Source: Hyphomicrobiales bacterium | GTDB lineage: Bacteria > Pseudomonadota > Alphaproteobacteria > Rhizobiales > CAJQND01 | DNA: 33,696 bases | Direction: 5' to 3' | Assembly: GCA_028285595.1 (NCBI GenBank) | Contig: JANQOW010000098.1 | Location: 1 to 33,696 of the forward strand | In this document: positions 10,901 through 19,984 of the stretch, in pieces | Position numbering within the stretch: the stretch's first letter is position 1 | Layout of the letters: every line of letters begins with the position of its first letter | The notes under the pieces: model-generated | Databases searched by the model: none | Told to the model about the DNA's origin: nothing | What the model saw: the letters and a program-made list of their open reading frames with translations, nothing else | Program-made: the position numbers and the translations under genes

Positions 10901-12184
10901 GACAACGGCAACGAGCGCGCCACGCACAAGGTGCCCTACGGTGCCCGTCTCTACGTGGACGATGGCGACACGGTGAAACGCAGCACGCGTTTGGCCGACT
11001 GGGATCCCTACACCCGTCCGGTGATCTCCGAGGTTGACGGAACGCTTGAGTTCGAAGACCTGGTGGAAGGTGTCTCGGTGAGCGAAGTGGCCGATGAGGC
11101 GACTGGTATCACCAACCGCGTGATCACGGACTGGCGCTCCAGTCCGCGTGGCGGAGACCTGAAGCCGGCCATGACCATCAAGGACAAGAAGGGCGAAGTG
11201 CAAAAGCTCGCCCGTGGCGGCGAAGCCCGCTACCTCTTGTCGGTGGACGCGGTTCTCTCGGTTGATCCGGGCGGCGACATCAAGGCCGGCGACGTGCTTG
11301 CGCGTATCCCGACCGAAAGCGCCAAGACCCGGGACATCACCGGTGGTCTGCCGCGTGTGGCGGAACTGTTCGAGGCCCGCCGGCCGAAAGACCATGCGAT
11401 CATTGCGGAGATTTCCGGCCGCGTTGAGTTCGGACGCGACTATAAGAACAAGCGCCGCATTCGCATCGTGCCTGAAGACGAGAGCATGGAGCCCGCCGAA
11501 TATCTGATCCCGAAAGGCAAGCACCTTCCGGTTCAGGAAGGCGACTTCATCGAGAAGGGCGAATACCTGCTCGACGGTCACCCGGCGCCGCACGACATTC
11601 TGGCGATTAACGGCGTGGAAGAGCTGGCCACCTATCTGGTCAACGAAATCCAGGACGTGTACCGCCTGCAAGGGGTGGGCATCAACGACAAGCACATTGA
11701 AGTGATTGTCCGCCAGATGCTCCAGAAGGTGGAAATTGAAGATCCCGGCAGCTCAAGCTGGCTGAAAGGCGAGCAGCTTGACCGGGTGGACTTCAAGGAA
11801 ATGAACCGCAAGCTGGAAGAAGAAGGCTTGGAGCCGGCCACCGGATCTCCGGTGCTCCTCGGCATCACCAAGGCGTCTCTGCAGACCCGCTCGTTCGTTT
11901 CTGCCGCCTCGTTCCAGGAGACCACCCGCGTGCTCACCGAAGCTTCGGTGAACGGCAAGGTGGACACCTTGGAAGGCCTGAAAGAGAACGTCATCGTGGG
12001 CCGCCTGATCCCGGCCGGCACCGGCGGCATGCTGACCCGCTTCAAGCAGGTTGCCGACCGCCGCGACAGCTTGATCCTGGAAGAGCAGGACCGGGCCAAC
12101 GAGGCTGCAGCCGAAGCTCTGCCCAGCCCTGAAGCGGCTGAAGGCGCAGGCGCTGAAGAAGCTGCGGAGGCCCCGGCCGAATAG
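7955..12184 (+). CDS. rpoC: DNA-directed RNA polymerase subunit beta'
   Basis: The 1409-residue product is the beta' subunit, which holds the catalytic magnesium. The N-terminal zinc site is C71, C73, C86 and C89. The active-site loop [12 protein letters not shown] spans 460-471, with D462, D464 and D466 as the metal ligands. The second zinc site is C811, C885, C892 and C895. The trigger-loop/bridge-helix region includes [22 protein letters not shown] and [16 protein letters not shown]. The last 25 or so residues are an alanine/glutamate-rich tail without family character. It starts 92 bp after rpoB with AAAGGAG upstream of the ATG and ends 30 bp before a strong terminator. Confidence 0.99.
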   Translation: MNQEVMNIFNPAGQPQTFDQIRISIASPEKILSWSFGEIKKPETINYRTFKPERDGLFCARIFGPIKDYECLCGKYKRMKYKGVICEKCGVEVTLSKVRRERMGHIELAAPVAHIWFLKSLPSRIALLLDMTLKDVERVLYFENYIVLEPGLTPLKELQLLSEEDYLAYQDEYGDDAFTAGIGAEAVREIMMGLDLEKIAVDLRQEIAEATTELKPKKLAKRLKLIEAFIASGNRPEWMILTVVPIIPPELRPLVPLDGGRFATSDHNDLYRRVINRKNRLKRLIELRAPDIIIRNEKRMLQESVDALFDNGRRGRVITGANKRPLKSLSDMLKGKQGRFRQNLLGKRVDYSGRSVIVVGPELKLHQCGLPKKMALELFKPFIYSRLDAKGLASTVKQAKKLVEKEKPEVWDILDEVIREHPVLLNRAPTLHRLGIQAFEPVLIEGKAIQLHPLVCAAFNADFDGDQMAVHVPLSLEAQLEARVLMMSTNNILHPANGQPIIVPSQDIVLGLYYLSMMYEGEPGEGMVFSDPSEIEHALESGAVTLHTKIKGRFIDVDEEGNEVSKIYETTPGRMKIGALLPKRPNVTLDVCNKLLTKREISGMIDHVYRHCGQKDTVIFCDQIMGLGFTNAFKAGISFGKDDMVIPETKTNLVDETRNLVKEYEQQYIDGLITQGEKYNKVVDAWAKCTDRVADEMMGKISAVQTDDETGRQKPINSIYMMAHSGARGSPAQMKQLSGMRGLMAKPSGEIIETPIISNFKEGLSVLEYFNSTHGARKGLADTALKTANSGYLTRRLVDVAQDCIIMEQDCGTERGISARAAVDSGEVVVSLGERVLGRTAAEDVHDPTTGELIVGRNDEISEEHVEKIDSSNVTELKIRSVLTCESALGVCAKCYGRDLARGTPVNFGEAVGVIAAQSIGEPGTQLTMRTFHIGGTAQVLDESFLESAHDGKIEIRNRNIVKDSSGRLIAMGRNNVIAVMDDNGNERATHKVPYGARLYVDDGDTVKRSTRLADWDPYTRPVISEVDGTLEFEDLVEGVSVSEVADEATGITNRVITDWRSSPRGGDLKPAMTIKDKKGEVQKLARGGEARYLLSVDAVLSVDPGGDIKAGDVLARIPTESAKTRDITGGLPRVAELFEARRPKDHAIIAEISGRVEFGRDYKNKRRIRIVPEDESMEPAEYLIPKGKHLPVQEGDFIEKGEYLLDGHPAPHDILAINGVEELATYLVNEIQDVYRLQGVGINDKHIEVIVRQMLQKVEIEDPGSSSWLKGEQLDRVDFKEMNRKLEEEGLEPATGSPVLLGITKASLQTRSFVSAASFQETTRVLTEASVNGKVDTLEGLKENVIVGRLIPAGTGGMLTRFKQVADRRDSLILEEQDRANEAAAEALPSPEAAEGAGAEEAAEAPAE

Positions 12185-12213
12185 GCCCACCGGGACCGAC
12201 AAAACGAAACAAG

Positions 12214-12246
12214 AAGGCCACCTGAGCTCATCAGGTGGCCTTTTTT
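12214..12246 (+). terminator. Intrinsic terminator of the rpl-rpo operon
   Basis: AAGGCCACCTGA (12214-12225) and TCAGGTGGCCTT (12231-12242) form a perfect 12-bp stem with a five-base loop, running into a six-T tract. It lies 29 bp after the rpoC stop. It cleanly separates rpoC from dacA, so in this genome rpoC is not followed directly by rpsL-rpsG-fusA. Confidence 0.95.
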
Positions 12247-12364
12247 CGTTTTGCCCGTTTACGTCTTCGTGACGTGGTCCAGGGCGCTCCAGAGGTTTAA
12301 ATCTGTGAGCGGGCGCGTTATTGTGTTGCCTATGACTTTTCAGACCCAAAGGGGACCATGCGCA

Positions 12365-13531
12365 ATGACCCGCACCTTGCAAAATCCCTTCATCGGCGCG
12401 CTGGCCGCCATCTTCCTCGTTGTCTTCGCCGCGAGCGCCGCACTGGCGCAAGGGTTCTCCACCCAGGCGCGCCACGCCATATTGATCGATGCGGGCACAG
12501 GGGAGGTTCTGTTTGAGAAGAACCCCGATGCCCTCATGCCACCGGCCAGCATGAGCAAGCTGATGACCATGGTCATGGTGTTTGAGGCTCTGAAAAACAA
12601 TCAGCTCACCTTGGATGACAAGTTCTTTGTCTCCGAGAATGCCTGGAGACGGGGCGGCGCCACCTCCGGCGGGTCCACCATGTACGCCAAGGTGAACACC
12701 GATCTGCGGCTGGAAGACCTGATCCGCGGCGTGATCGTGCAATCGGCCAACGACGCATGCATTGCAATTGCAGAAGGTCTTTCGGGATCTGAGGAAGCAT
12801 TCGGCGAAGCCATGACCAAGCGGGCCCGCGAAATCGGCCTTGAAAAATCCGTCTTCAAAAACGCCACCGGGCTTCCCCATCCCGAACACAAGATGACGGC
12901 CCGTGAGCTTGCCAAGCTCGCCCGCCACATCATTTACGAGCTTCCCCAATACTACAAATATTACAGCGAGAAAGAGTTCACCTGGAACGAGATCACGCAA
13001 GGCAACCGCAACCCGCTGCTCTACATGAACATTGGCGCAGATGGGCTGAAAACCGGATTCACCCGTGAAGCCGGCTATGGTTTGGTGGCGTCGGCCGTGC
13101 GCGATGGGCGCCGGCTCATCATGGTGATTGCCGGCATGAAATCGTCCAAGGCCCGCCGTGTGGAAGCGCGCAAGCTGCTCGATTGGGGCTTCCGCCGGTT
13201 CCGCAGCTTCGTGTTGTTCCAACGCGGCCAGGTGGTGGGGCATGCCAGGGTCTGGGGCGGCACGGAAGGCTGGGTTCAGCTCATGTCAAAAGAGCCGGTG
13301 CGGGTCATGCTGACGCCCGATGAGCGCAAGTCCGTGCGCGCTGAAGTGGTCTATGACGGCCCGCTCCAAGCGCCCATCCAGCCGGGCACTCAGATTGGAA
13401 GACTGCGTTTTGCCGTTGCCGGATCGGAGGTGAGCGAAGTTCCGCTCTTTGTGGTCAACAGTGTTGAGGAAGATCAGCGCCAGTGGAAGCGTGCGTTGGA
13501 TACGCTGAAATTCATGATCTTCGGCGGGTAA
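12365..13531 (+). CDS. dacA: D-alanyl-D-alanine carboxypeptidase (PBP5/6 family)
   Basis: This 388-residue enzyme removes the terminal D-alanine from peptidoglycan pentapeptides in the periplasm. A signal peptide occupies about residues 1-29 (hydrophobic core GALAAIFLVVFAASAALA, cleavage after ALA-Q). The penicillin-binding motifs are S62-M-S-K65, S127-A-N129 and K229-T-G231, in the expected order. The C-terminal beta-rich domain (about 285-375) ends in RALDTLKFMIFGG, a likely amphipathic membrane anchor. The frame is open back to 12251, but the ATG at 12365 gives a normal signal peptide and has GGGGA nine bases upstream. It is the first gene after the rpoC terminator and is 10 bp from tmk. 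Confidence 0.94.
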   Translation: MTRTLQNPFIGALAAIFLVVFAASAALAQGFSTQARHAILIDAGTGEVLFEKNPDALMPPASMSKLMTMVMVFEALKNNQLTLDDKFFVSENAWRRGGATSGGSTMYAKVNTDLRLEDLIRGVIVQSANDACIAIAEGLSGSEEAFGEAMTKRAREIGLEKSVFKNATGLPHPEHKMTARELAKLARHIIYELPQYYKYYSEKEFTWNEITQGNRNPLLYMNIGADGLKTGFTREAGYGLVASAVRDGRRLIMVIAGMKSSKARRVEARKLLDWGFRRFRSFVLFQRGQVVGHARVWGGTEGWVQLMSKEPVRVMLTPDERKSVRAEVVYDGPLQAPIQPGTQIGRLRFAVAGSEVSEVPLFVVNSVEEDQRQWKRALDTLKFMIFGG

Positions 13532-13541
13532 CGCCCTTTTA

Positions 13542-14171
13542 ATGACGCCAGGCAAATTCATCACCTTCGAAGGGGGCGAAGGGGCGGGTAAATCCACCCA
13601 GGTGCGCCTTCTGGCCGAAGCTCTTATGGCGCGGGGCCTCGCCGTGGTGCGCACCCGTGAGCCCGGCGGCGCACCGCAAGCAGAGCTGCTGCGCGAACTG
13701 TTGATCTCAGGTGATGCGGACCGATGGTCCCCGGAAGCTGAGGCTCTGCTCAACTACGCCGCCCGCGACGATCACCTGCGCACCACCATTCGCCCGGCCC
13801 TTGAGACCGGAAGTTGGGTGCTCTGCGACCGGTTTGCCGATTCCACCAGGGCCTATCAGGGCCTTGCGGGTGACGTGCCCATGGCGATGATTGATGCCGT
13901 TCATGCCCAAGTGGTGGGCCCCACGGACCCCGACCTCACGCTCATCCTCAACATTGCGCCGGAAACCGGCCTTGCCCGGGCCCATGCGCGCGGCGATGCC
14001 AACCGCTTTGAAATGAAGGGCCTGGCGTTTCATCAGCGCTTGCAGGAGAGCTTCTTGGAGCTTGCAGAACGCTTCGGCGAGCGCTGCGTGGTGATCGATG
14101 CGTCGGGGAGCATTGAAGAGATATCCAGCGCCATATGGAACGCAGTTGAAACACGCCTCCTGAAGGCGTAG
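13542..14171 (+). CDS. tmk: Thymidylate kinase (dTMP kinase)
   Basis: The 209-residue enzyme phosphorylates dTMP to dTDP using ATP, an essential step to dTTP. The P-loop is EGGEGAGKST (residues 10-19). Other signatures are TREPGG near residue 38, the DRFADSTRAYQG substrate motif near residue 95, and a C-terminal lid region with RGDANRFE. Length matches the family. It starts 10 bp after dacA and is followed 10 bp later by holB, a pairing of dTTP supply with a replication gene that is very common in bacteria. Confidence 0.97.
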   Translation: MTPGKFITFEGGEGAGKSTQVRLLAEALMARGLAVVRTREPGGAPQAELLRELLISGDADRWSPEAEALLNYAARDDHLRTTIRPALETGSWVLCDRFADSTRAYQGLAGDVPMAMIDAVHAQVVGPTDPDLTLILNIAPETGLARAHARGDANRFEMKGLAFHQRLQESFLELAERFGERCVVIDASGSIEEISSAIWNAVETRLLKA

Positions 14172-14181
14172 AGCCACTGTC

Positions 14182-15279
14182 ATGGCCGAGACCCTTGAAG
14201 AAGACCTGGAGCCGCTCCACCCGCGCCTGACGCGCACCTTAAGGGGCCACGAGGCCGCCGAGCAGCGCCTGTTGGAGTCTTATCTGTCAGGGCGCATGCA
14301 CCATGCCTGGATCCTCGGGGGACCTGCCGGCATCGGCAAGGCCACGCTCGCCTACCGGTTTGCCACCTTTGTGCTGGCGAACCCTGACCCGGCGTCTCTG
14401 CCGGTCCCACCGCAGTCGCTGGATGTGGATGCCGACAATCTCGTGGCGCGGCGCATCGTGGCTCAGGCCCATCCGGACCTGCTCTTGGTGACCCCGGCCT
14501 GGGATCAGCGCAACAAGCGGTTCAAAACCGAGATCACTGTCGCGGAAGCCCGCCAGGCCTCCAACTTTTTCGCCCGAACGGCGGGGGAGGGCGGCTGGCG
14601 CGTTTGCATCGTGGACCCGGCTGCGCGCATGAACGCCAATGCGGCCAACGCCTTGCTGAAGATCCTGGAAGAGCCGCCGGAGCGCGCGCTGTTCCTGCTG
14701 ATTGCCGATGCTCCAGGCCGGCTGCTGCGCACCATCCGCTCGCGCTGTCTGAGGCTGGACCTGAAGCCGCTGGAGGAGGACGCCACAGCCGAGGTGCTTC
14801 AAGACCTCGCCGTACGCGATCCCTCGCTTGATGTGTCCAATGCGGCGCAGATCGCGGCCCTGGCCGGAGGCAGTCCGGGCCGTGCGGTCCAGATTGTGCG
14901 GGACGGCGGCTACAAGCGCTTTGAGGAGTTCTTGGCGATCGCCCGGGCCTTGCCCACACTCAACCCGAAGGCCTGTCTGAAACTGGCCCAGCAACTGGCA
15001 GCGCGGAATGCGGCGCAGGAGTTCCTTCAATTCTGCGATCTGCTCCTGTCCTGGTTGCCGGAGCATATTGCCAAGGCGGCCCGCAGTGGCACCTCTCAGC
15101 CTGAGGTGCGCCATCCCGGCGCCTGGGCGGAGGCCTATGATGAAATCAATCGTTCCCTTCGCCAGGTAAATGCCTTAAATCTCGACAAACAAGCCGCCAT
15201 CTTGAGCGTCTTGGATCTGCTGGCGCATGCAGCCGCCGAGCCGGCGCCCTCACCATCATCGACTGCGAGCACGCTCTGA
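14182..15279 (+). CDS. holB: DNA polymerase III subunit delta' (clamp loader)
   Basis: This 365-residue AAA+ protein is the delta' subunit of the clamp loader that places the beta sliding clamp on DNA. The P-loop-like segment is GGPAGIGKAT (46-55). The sensor-1 region reads NANAANALLKILEEPPE, and the SRC arginine-finger motif appears as IRSRCLRLDL. The zinc module between P-loop and sensor 1, which holds four cysteines in E. coli delta', has no cysteine here (residues about 60-100). The stop codon abuts the metG start with no gap. Placement after tmk supports holB rather than dnaX. Confidence 0.93.
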   Translation: MAETLEEDLEPLHPRLTRTLRGHEAAEQRLLESYLSGRMHHAWILGGPAGIGKATLAYRFATFVLANPDPASLPVPPQSLDVDADNLVARRIVAQAHPDLLLVTPAWDQRNKRFKTEITVAEARQASNFFARTAGEGGWRVCIVDPAARMNANAANALLKILEEPPERALFLLIADAPGRLLRTIRSRCLRLDLKPLEEDATAEVLQDLAVRDPSLDVSNAAQIAALAGGSPGRAVQIVRDGGYKRFEEFLAIARALPTLNPKACLKLAQQLAARNAAQEFLQFCDLLLSWLPEHIAKAARSGTSQPEVRHPGAWAEAYDEINRSLRQVNALNLDKQAAILSVLDLLAHAAAEPAPSPSSTASTL

Positions 15280-16824
15280 ATGACCGACGCTAAAAGGTTC
15301 TACATCACCACGGCAATCAGCTATCCGAACGGCGCCCCCCATATTGGCCACGCCTATGAGGCCATGTCCACCGATGCGCTGGCCCGTTTCAAGAAGCTGG
15401 ATGGCTATGAGGTCTTCTTCCTGACCGGAACCGATGTGCACGGCATGAAGATGCTCCAGGCCGCACGCGCGGAAGGCATTGAGCCGTCCGAACTGGCCGA
15501 CCGGAATTCCGACCAGTTTGAGGACATGGTCAAAGCTCTCAACTGTTCCAACAACGACTTCATCCGCACCAGCCAGGAGCGCCACCATTTGTCGAGCCAA
15601 GAGATCTGGCGGCGCATGGAGGCGAATGGCGATATCTACCTGGACAAGTATGCCGGCTGGTACTCGGTGCGCGACGAGGCCTATTACGATGAGAGCGAGC
15701 TGGTCAAAGGCGAGAACGGCGAAAAGCTGTCTCCGCAAAACACGCCCGTGGAATGGGTGGAAGAGGAGAGCTACTTCTTCAAGCTCTCAGCCTATCAGGA
15801 CAAACTCTTGGAGCTCTATGAGACCCAACCAGACTTCATCGGCCCGGACGTTCGGCGCAACGAAGTGGTGAGCTTCGTCAAGCGCGGGCTCATGGATCTT
15901 TCCGTGTCCCGCACCACGTTTGACTGGGGCGTGAAGGTGCCGGGCGCCGACGGTCATGTGATGTATGTGTGGGTGGACGCGCTCACCAACTACATCACCG
16001 GTGTGGGCTTTCCCGATGAGGGCGATGAGGATTGGGCGTTCTGGCCGGCCGATGCCCACATTATCGGCAAGGACATTATCCGCTTCCACACGGTCTATTG
16101 GCCGGCCTTTCTGCTGTCTGCGGGGATCGCCTTGCCCAAGCGGGTGTTTGCCCATGGCTTCTTGTTCAACAAGGGCGAGAAGATGTCGAAATCCGTAGGC
16201 AACGTGGTGGACCCGTTCTCGCTGATCAAAGCCTATGGACTGGATCAGGTGCGCTACTTCTTCATGCGCGAGGTGCCTTTTGGGCAAGACGGCAATTACA
16301 GCCATGAGGCCATCGTCAACCGTATCAATGCAGATCTCGCCAACGACTTAGGCAACCTGGCCCAGCGCTCCTTGTCCATGATCTTCAAGAACTGCGACGC
16401 TCAGCTTCCAGCTCCCGGCGCGTTCAGCCCTGAGGATAAGGCGTTGATGGATTCAGCCGATGGGCTGCTCGCCGAGGTGCGGGTGCATCACGAGAGCCAG
16501 CAGCTCCACAAGGCCATTGAGTGCATTTGGCAGGTGGTGGCCGACGCCAACCGCTACTTTGCCGGCCGGGAGCCCTGGGCGCTCAAGACCTCAGACCCTG
16601 AACGCATGGGCACGGTGCTGTATGTAACCGCAGAAACCGTGCGCCAGGTGGCCATATTGGCTCAACCCTACATGCCGGACAGTGGCGCAGCCCTGCTGAA
16701 TGCGCTTGGTGTGCCGGAGGATGCGCGCACCTTTGAGAGCTTGGGCGAGGCCGGCCGGCTGGCCAGCGGCGGCACCATTGAGAAGCCGCAAGCGGTCTTC
16801 CCGCGCTATGTCGAGCCGGAGTGA
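15280..16824 (+). CDS. metG: Methionyl-tRNA synthetase
   Basis: This 514-residue class I synthetase charges tRNA-Met. The HIGH motif is H21-I-G-H24 within [14 protein letters not shown], and the KMSKS loop is K301-M-S-K-S305. It is the short form: it lacks the C-terminal tRNA-binding (EMAP-like) domain of E. coli MetG, and the knuckle region (about 125-165) has no zinc-binding cysteines. The segment usually written GTDEHG is GTDVHG here. It starts at ATG 15280, immediately after the holB stop, and ends 12 bp before tatD. Confidence 0.96.
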   Translation: MTDAKRFYITTAISYPNGAPHIGHAYEAMSTDALARFKKLDGYEVFFLTGTDVHGMKMLQAARAEGIEPSELADRNSDQFEDMVKALNCSNNDFIRTSQERHHLSSQEIWRRMEANGDIYLDKYAGWYSVRDEAYYDESELVKGENGEKLSPQNTPVEWVEEESYFFKLSAYQDKLLELYETQPDFIGPDVRRNEVVSFVKRGLMDLSVSRTTFDWGVKVPGADGHVMYVWVDALTNYITGVGFPDEGDEDWAFWPADAHIIGKDIIRFHTVYWPAFLLSAGIALPKRVFAHGFLFNKGEKMSKSVGNVVDPFSLIKAYGLDQVRYFFMREVPFGQDGNYSHEAIVNRINADLANDLGNLAQRSLSMIFKNCDAQLPAPGAFSPEDKALMDSADGLLAEVRVHHESQQLHKAIECIWQVVADANRYFAGREPWALKTSDPERMGTVLYVTAETVRQVAILAQPYMPDSGAALLNALGVPEDARTFESLGEAGRLASGGTIEKPQAVFPRYVEPE

Positions 16825-16836
16825 GGTGAGGGCCCG

Positions 16837-17649
16837 TTGGAACCCATAGTCGACAGCCATTGCCATCTGGATTTCCCCTCCCTGGCCGATGATCTGGATG
16901 GCGTCGTTGCACGTGCAGCGGAGGCGGGCGTGCATCTGATGGTGACCATCTCCACCAGGGTGCGCCGCTTTGAGGAGATCTTGAAGATCGCCGAGCGCTA
17001 CGACCAAGTCTTCTGTACCGTGGGGACACACCCGCACAATGCTGCCGAAGAACCGGATGTTACCGCCGATGAGCTGGTGTCTCTGGCCGCTCATCCCAAG
17101 GTGGTGGGGATTGGGGAAGCCGGCCTCGACTATCACTACGACAACAGCCCGCGGGACGTTCAGGCTGCCGGCTTCAGGGTCCATATCGAGGCCGCACGCC
17201 AGACCGGTTTGCCCCTGGTGATCCACTCGCGCTCCGCTGAGGAGGACACCGCCACGATTTTGGAAGAGGAAATGGCCAAGGGGTCCTTCAAACCGTTGCT
17301 CCACTGCTTTTCCTCCAAGATCGAGCTGGCTCAGCGCGGGCTTGCCATTGGCGCCTATCTGTCTCTGTCGGGCATCCTCACCTTCAAGAGCGCAGAGGAG
17401 ATCCGTCAGTCTGCGGCCATCACGCCCATGGACCGTTTGCTGGTGGAGACCGATGCACCCTATCTGGCGCCCGTGCCGCACCGGGGCAAGAACAACGAGC
17501 CGGCCTTCACCCGGCACACGCTCAATTGCCTGGCGGACGTTAAGGGCGTGAGCGCGGATGAAATGGCCCGGGCCACGTCGGACAACTTCTTTGCGCTGTT
17601 CACCAAAGTTCCCCGTCCGGACGTTTACGCCAAGGGCAAAGCCGCATGA
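16837..17649 (+). CDS. tatD: TatD family DNase/metal-dependent hydrolase
   Basis: The 270-residue protein belongs to the TatD amidohydrolase-fold nucleases, linked in other bacteria to 3'-5' exonuclease activity and DNA repair. Metal ligands are in place: H8 and H10 (DSHCHLD), E94 (GEAGLDYHY), H130 (VIHSR), H156 (LLHCFS) and D206 (ETDAPYL). The start is a TTG at 16837, preceded by GAGGTGAG at 16824-16830; the frame is closed upstream by the metG stop, so no better start exists. The 3' end overlaps the next gene in an ATGA junction. A tatD after metG is a widespread arrangement. Confidence 0.94.
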   Translation: MEPIVDSHCHLDFPSLADDLDGVVARAAEAGVHLMVTISTRVRRFEEILKIAERYDQVFCTVGTHPHNAAEEPDVTADELVSLAAHPKVVGIGEAGLDYHYDNSPRDVQAAGFRVHIEAARQTGLPLVIHSRSAEEDTATILEEEMAKGSFKPLLHCFSSKIELAQRGLAIGAYLSLSGILTFKSAEEIRQSAAITPMDRLLVETDAPYLAPVPHRGKNNEPAFTRHTLNCLADVKGVSADEMARATSDNFFALFTKVPRPDVYAKGKAA

Positions 17650-18449
17650 GCTTGAAAGCACGAATTCTTGGCTGCGGGTCGTCCGGCGGTGTGCCGCGCA
17701 TTGGCAACAATTGGGGCGACTGCGATCCATCTAACCCGAGAAACAGGCGCACGCGGTGTTCCTTGCTGCTGACCCGGACAGGAGGAGATGGCATCACCAG
17801 TGTGCTGATTGATACCTCGCCTGATCTGCGCGAGCAGTTGATTGCCGCCGAGTGCGGCCAGGTGGACAGCGTGATCTACACCCATGACCATGCCGATCAG
17901 TGCCACGGCATCGACGATCTGCGCGCACTCGCCCTGATCCAGCGGGCCCGGGTGCCCATTTGGGCTGACACAGCCACCCGCCAGACCCTCACCGAACGCT
18001 TCGGCTATTGCTTTGAGGCGCCGGAAGGCAGCCCCTATCCGCCCATCCTGGAGATGAATGCCATGGATGTGCCTCAGCCGGTGACCGTCACCGGGGAGGG
18101 CGGTACCATCTCCGCGCAGCCCTTTCGGGTGGTGCACGGAGCAACGCCCACCTTGGGCTTCAGGATTGAAGGCCTTGCCTACACGCCGGACCTCAACTCA
18201 ATCCGCGATGAGGATGTGGGGGCGCTGGACGGCTTGGACTGCTGGATCGTGGATGCCTTGCGCCGCACGCCGCATCCCACCCATTTCAGCCTGGACGATG
18301 CGCTCTCCTGGATCGAGCGCGTGAAGCCCAAGCGGGCTGTGGTCACCAACATGCATGTGGATCTGGACTATGAGACCCTGTGTAAGGAGCTGCCCGCCCA
18401 TGTGGTGCCGGCTTATGACGGCATGGAGATCGAGATTGCCACTAAATAG
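17646..18449 (+). CDS. MBL-fold metallo-hydrolase (COG1235/PhnP-like)
   Basis: The 267-residue protein has the metallo-beta-lactamase fold layout of the COG1235 group, which includes PhnP cyclic phosphodiesterase; its substrate is not known. It opens with a GCGSSGGVPRIGNNWG loop, followed by the metal motif YTHDHADQCHGIDDLR (about 78-93). Later ligands are H164 (VVHGATPT), D182 (YTPDLNS) and H237 (NMHVDLDY). The canonical HxHxDH motif reads HDHADQ here, with Gln where the last His would be. It overlaps tatD by four bases and is the last gene of the dacA-to-MBL run. Confidence 0.85.
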   Translation: MSLKARILGCGSSGGVPRIGNNWGDCDPSNPRNRRTRCSLLLTRTGGDGITSVLIDTSPDLREQLIAAECGQVDSVIYTHDHADQCHGIDDLRALALIQRARVPIWADTATRQTLTERFGYCFEAPEGSPYPPILEMNAMDVPQPVTVTGEGGTISAQPFRVVHGATPTLGFRIEGLAYTPDLNSIRDEDVGALDGLDCWIVDALRRTPHPTHFSLDDALSWIERVKPKRAVVTNMHVDLDYETLCKELPAHVVPAYDGMEIEIATK

Positions 18450-18566
18450 TTGGTTTGGGACACAAAAGGGCTGAACTTCCGAACGAACCCATTTTCGCGT
18501 AAAGCACTGAAGTGAAAGCGAAATTAGCGCTATTTGGCCTTAGTGGTTGAGTTTGCCTCAAAACAC

Positions 18567-18664
18567 CGTCATCCCGGAATTTTGCGCCAGCAAAGTATCC
18601 GGGACCCAGAGCATGGAAGCGCAGAGGCTGCCGCTCCTGGGTCCCCGCGTTCGCGGGGATGACG
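18567..18664. repeat. REP-like dispersed palindromic element
   Basis: This element has the build of the intergenic palindromes common in alphaproteobacterial genomes. It begins CGTCATCCCGG (18567) and ends GGGGATGACG (18655-18664), which are inverted copies. Inside are nested arms: CCCGGA with TCCGGG, and GACCCAG (18603-18609) with CTGGGTC (18637-18643). A second small hairpin, CCCCGCG-TT-CGCGGGG, lies near the right end. It follows the last gene of the preceding operon and could also act as a 3'-end stem. Only one copy is visible in this window, so its dispersed nature is an inference from family resemblance. Confidence 0.75.
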
Positions 18665-18730
18665 AGACGAGTGAGATCGGATGACGGGATGAGCGAGATC
18701 GGATGACGGGATGAGCGAGATCGGATGACG
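18658..18730. repeat. 22-bp tandem repeat array growing from the REP end
   Basis: The heptamer GATGACG occurs at 18658, 18680, 18702 and 18724, each exactly 22 bases apart. Units 2 and 3 are identical, unit 1 differs at three positions, and unit 4 is partial. The first heptamer is also the right terminus of the palindromic element, so the array shares its end. It finishes about 18 bp before the 3' end of the converging decarboxylase gene. The 18450-18566 stretch to the left shows nothing recognisable. Confidence 0.85.
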
Positions 18731-18748
18731 GGCGCAGGAGCCGGACCC

Positions 18749-19984
18749 CTAAACCCGGTAAGGCGCGCGCACCGGAACGATCTTCACATCCCCATAGCCG
18801 TTGAACCGCGTGGCCGTGGCTGTGGAGTAGGCGCCCATGGTGGCAAATTCCAGATAGTCACCCTCGCGGATATCAGCCGGCAGGTCATACTCTCCCGGCA
18901 GCCGGTCCAGCGGATCGCAGGTGGGGCCGTAGATCTGGAAGGAGGCCGGCGGCAGGCACTCGGTTCCATTGCGCAAAAGCCGCACTTCCGGGCGCAGGCT
19001 GGTCTGCGAGAACTCCATCAACGTGCCGTAGATGCCGTCCTGCAGGAAGACCTCGCCGGTTCCAGGGCGCACATGTTTGACCGCCACCAGAAGCGACATG
19101 CACGAGCCCACCAGAGCCCGTCCCGGCTCGCAGGCAAGCGGCGGAGCCTTGCCTTTGAAATGAAGCTCAGCGGCGGCCCGGATCGTCTCAAAGTAACTCT
19201 CAAGCGGCGGCAGTTCGTTGTTGGCGTAGGCTGCGGGGAAGCCGCCGCCCACATTCAAACTCACCAGCTCAACGCCCGCAGCCAGGGAAATCTTGGCCGC
19301 GGCCGCGATGTGTTCGCTATAGGCTTCAGGGTTGAAGCACTGGGAGCCGGGATGGAAGGTGAGGGCGCAGGCAAACCCGGCATCGTGGGCGGCGCGCAGC
19401 AAGGTCACGGCATCAATCTGCGAGGCGCCGAACTTGGTGGAGAAGTCGTGCACCGCATGGCTCTCTTCCAGCCGGAAGCGGACCACCAGCGTGGTTTCTT
19501 CCGGTTTGCAGACGTCCAGAAGCTTGGCGAGCTCGCCCGCATCATCCAGGGCGAACTGGCGCACGCCGTAGCGGCGGTAGGCGGTCTCAATCTCCAGGCG
19601 GGATTTAACCGGGTTATGATAATGGAACACGGCCTCCGGCAGCACGGCGCGGACCATGGCCATCTCTTCAAGCGAAGCCACATCGAACACCTCAAGGCCC
19701 GCGTCCACGAGGGTGTTCAACACCTGGGCGCTGTCATTGGCTTTCACCGCATAGCTGACCTCGCCCGCAAAACCGTCCAGGAAGCGGTCCGCCTGCGCGC
19801 GCAGGATGTCTTGGCTGAAGCACAGAACCGGATGCTGGGGCCGGTGAGCACACAGGACGTCGACGGTGGTCTCATAGCCGGAGAACTTGACCGGCGCCGG
19901 CGCAATCGGCGCGCCGGCGGACGCTGTGCCGGTTTCACCGGTTGGGGCGCCCTGGGCGGCGCGCTCGTTCACATCCAAAAACAT
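18749..19984 (-). CDS. Ornithine decarboxylase, fold-III PLP type (possibly lysine/ornithine)
   Basis: This 411-residue enzyme belongs to the alanine-racemase-fold decarboxylases and probably makes putrescine from ornithine. The PLP lysine is K81 in SYAVKAN. The phosphate-binding loop GGGFP is at 246-250 and EPGR at 286-289. The catalytic cysteine is C356 in GPTCDPLD, and the C-terminal GAYS-TATATRFNG segment completes the site. The position usually written HVGS reads HPGS (211-214). I use the ATG whose A is at 19984, with AAGGA eight bases upstream; the open frame beyond it runs into the divergent regulator gene. The first 30 residues are an Ala/Pro-rich extension. Lysine use cannot be excluded from sequence. 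Confidence 0.87.
   Translation of the reverse strand: MFLDVNERAAQGAPTGETGTASAGAPIAPAPVKFSGYETTVDVLCAHRPQHPVLCFSQDILRAQADRFLDGFAGEVSYAVKANDSAQVLNTLVDAGLEVFDVASLEEMAMVRAVLPEAVFHYHNPVKSRLEIETAYRRYGVRQFALDDAGELAKLLDVCKPEETTLVVRFRLEESHAVHDFSTKFGASQIDAVTLLRAAHDAGFACALTFHPGSQCFNPEAYSEHIAAAAKISLAAGVELVSLNVGGGFPAAYANNELPPLESYFETIRAAAELHFKGKAPPLACEPGRALVGSCMSLLVAVKHVRPGTGEVFLQDGIYGTLMEFSQTSLRPEVRLLRNGTECLPPASFQIYGPTCDPLDRLPGEYDLPADIREGDYLEFATMGAYSTATATRFNGYGDVKIVPVRAPYRV

Noticed and set aside
7946..11695. Two long open frames (726 and 517 codons) antisense to rpoC
   Set aside because: Same shadow effect; no domain signature, no ribosome-binding site of note, and rpoC is complete with both zinc sites and the active site.
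18658..18730. Regular short repeats considered as a CRISPR array
   Set aside because: The units are 22 bp head to tail with no unique spacers, and no cas genes are near. It is a simple tandem repeat.
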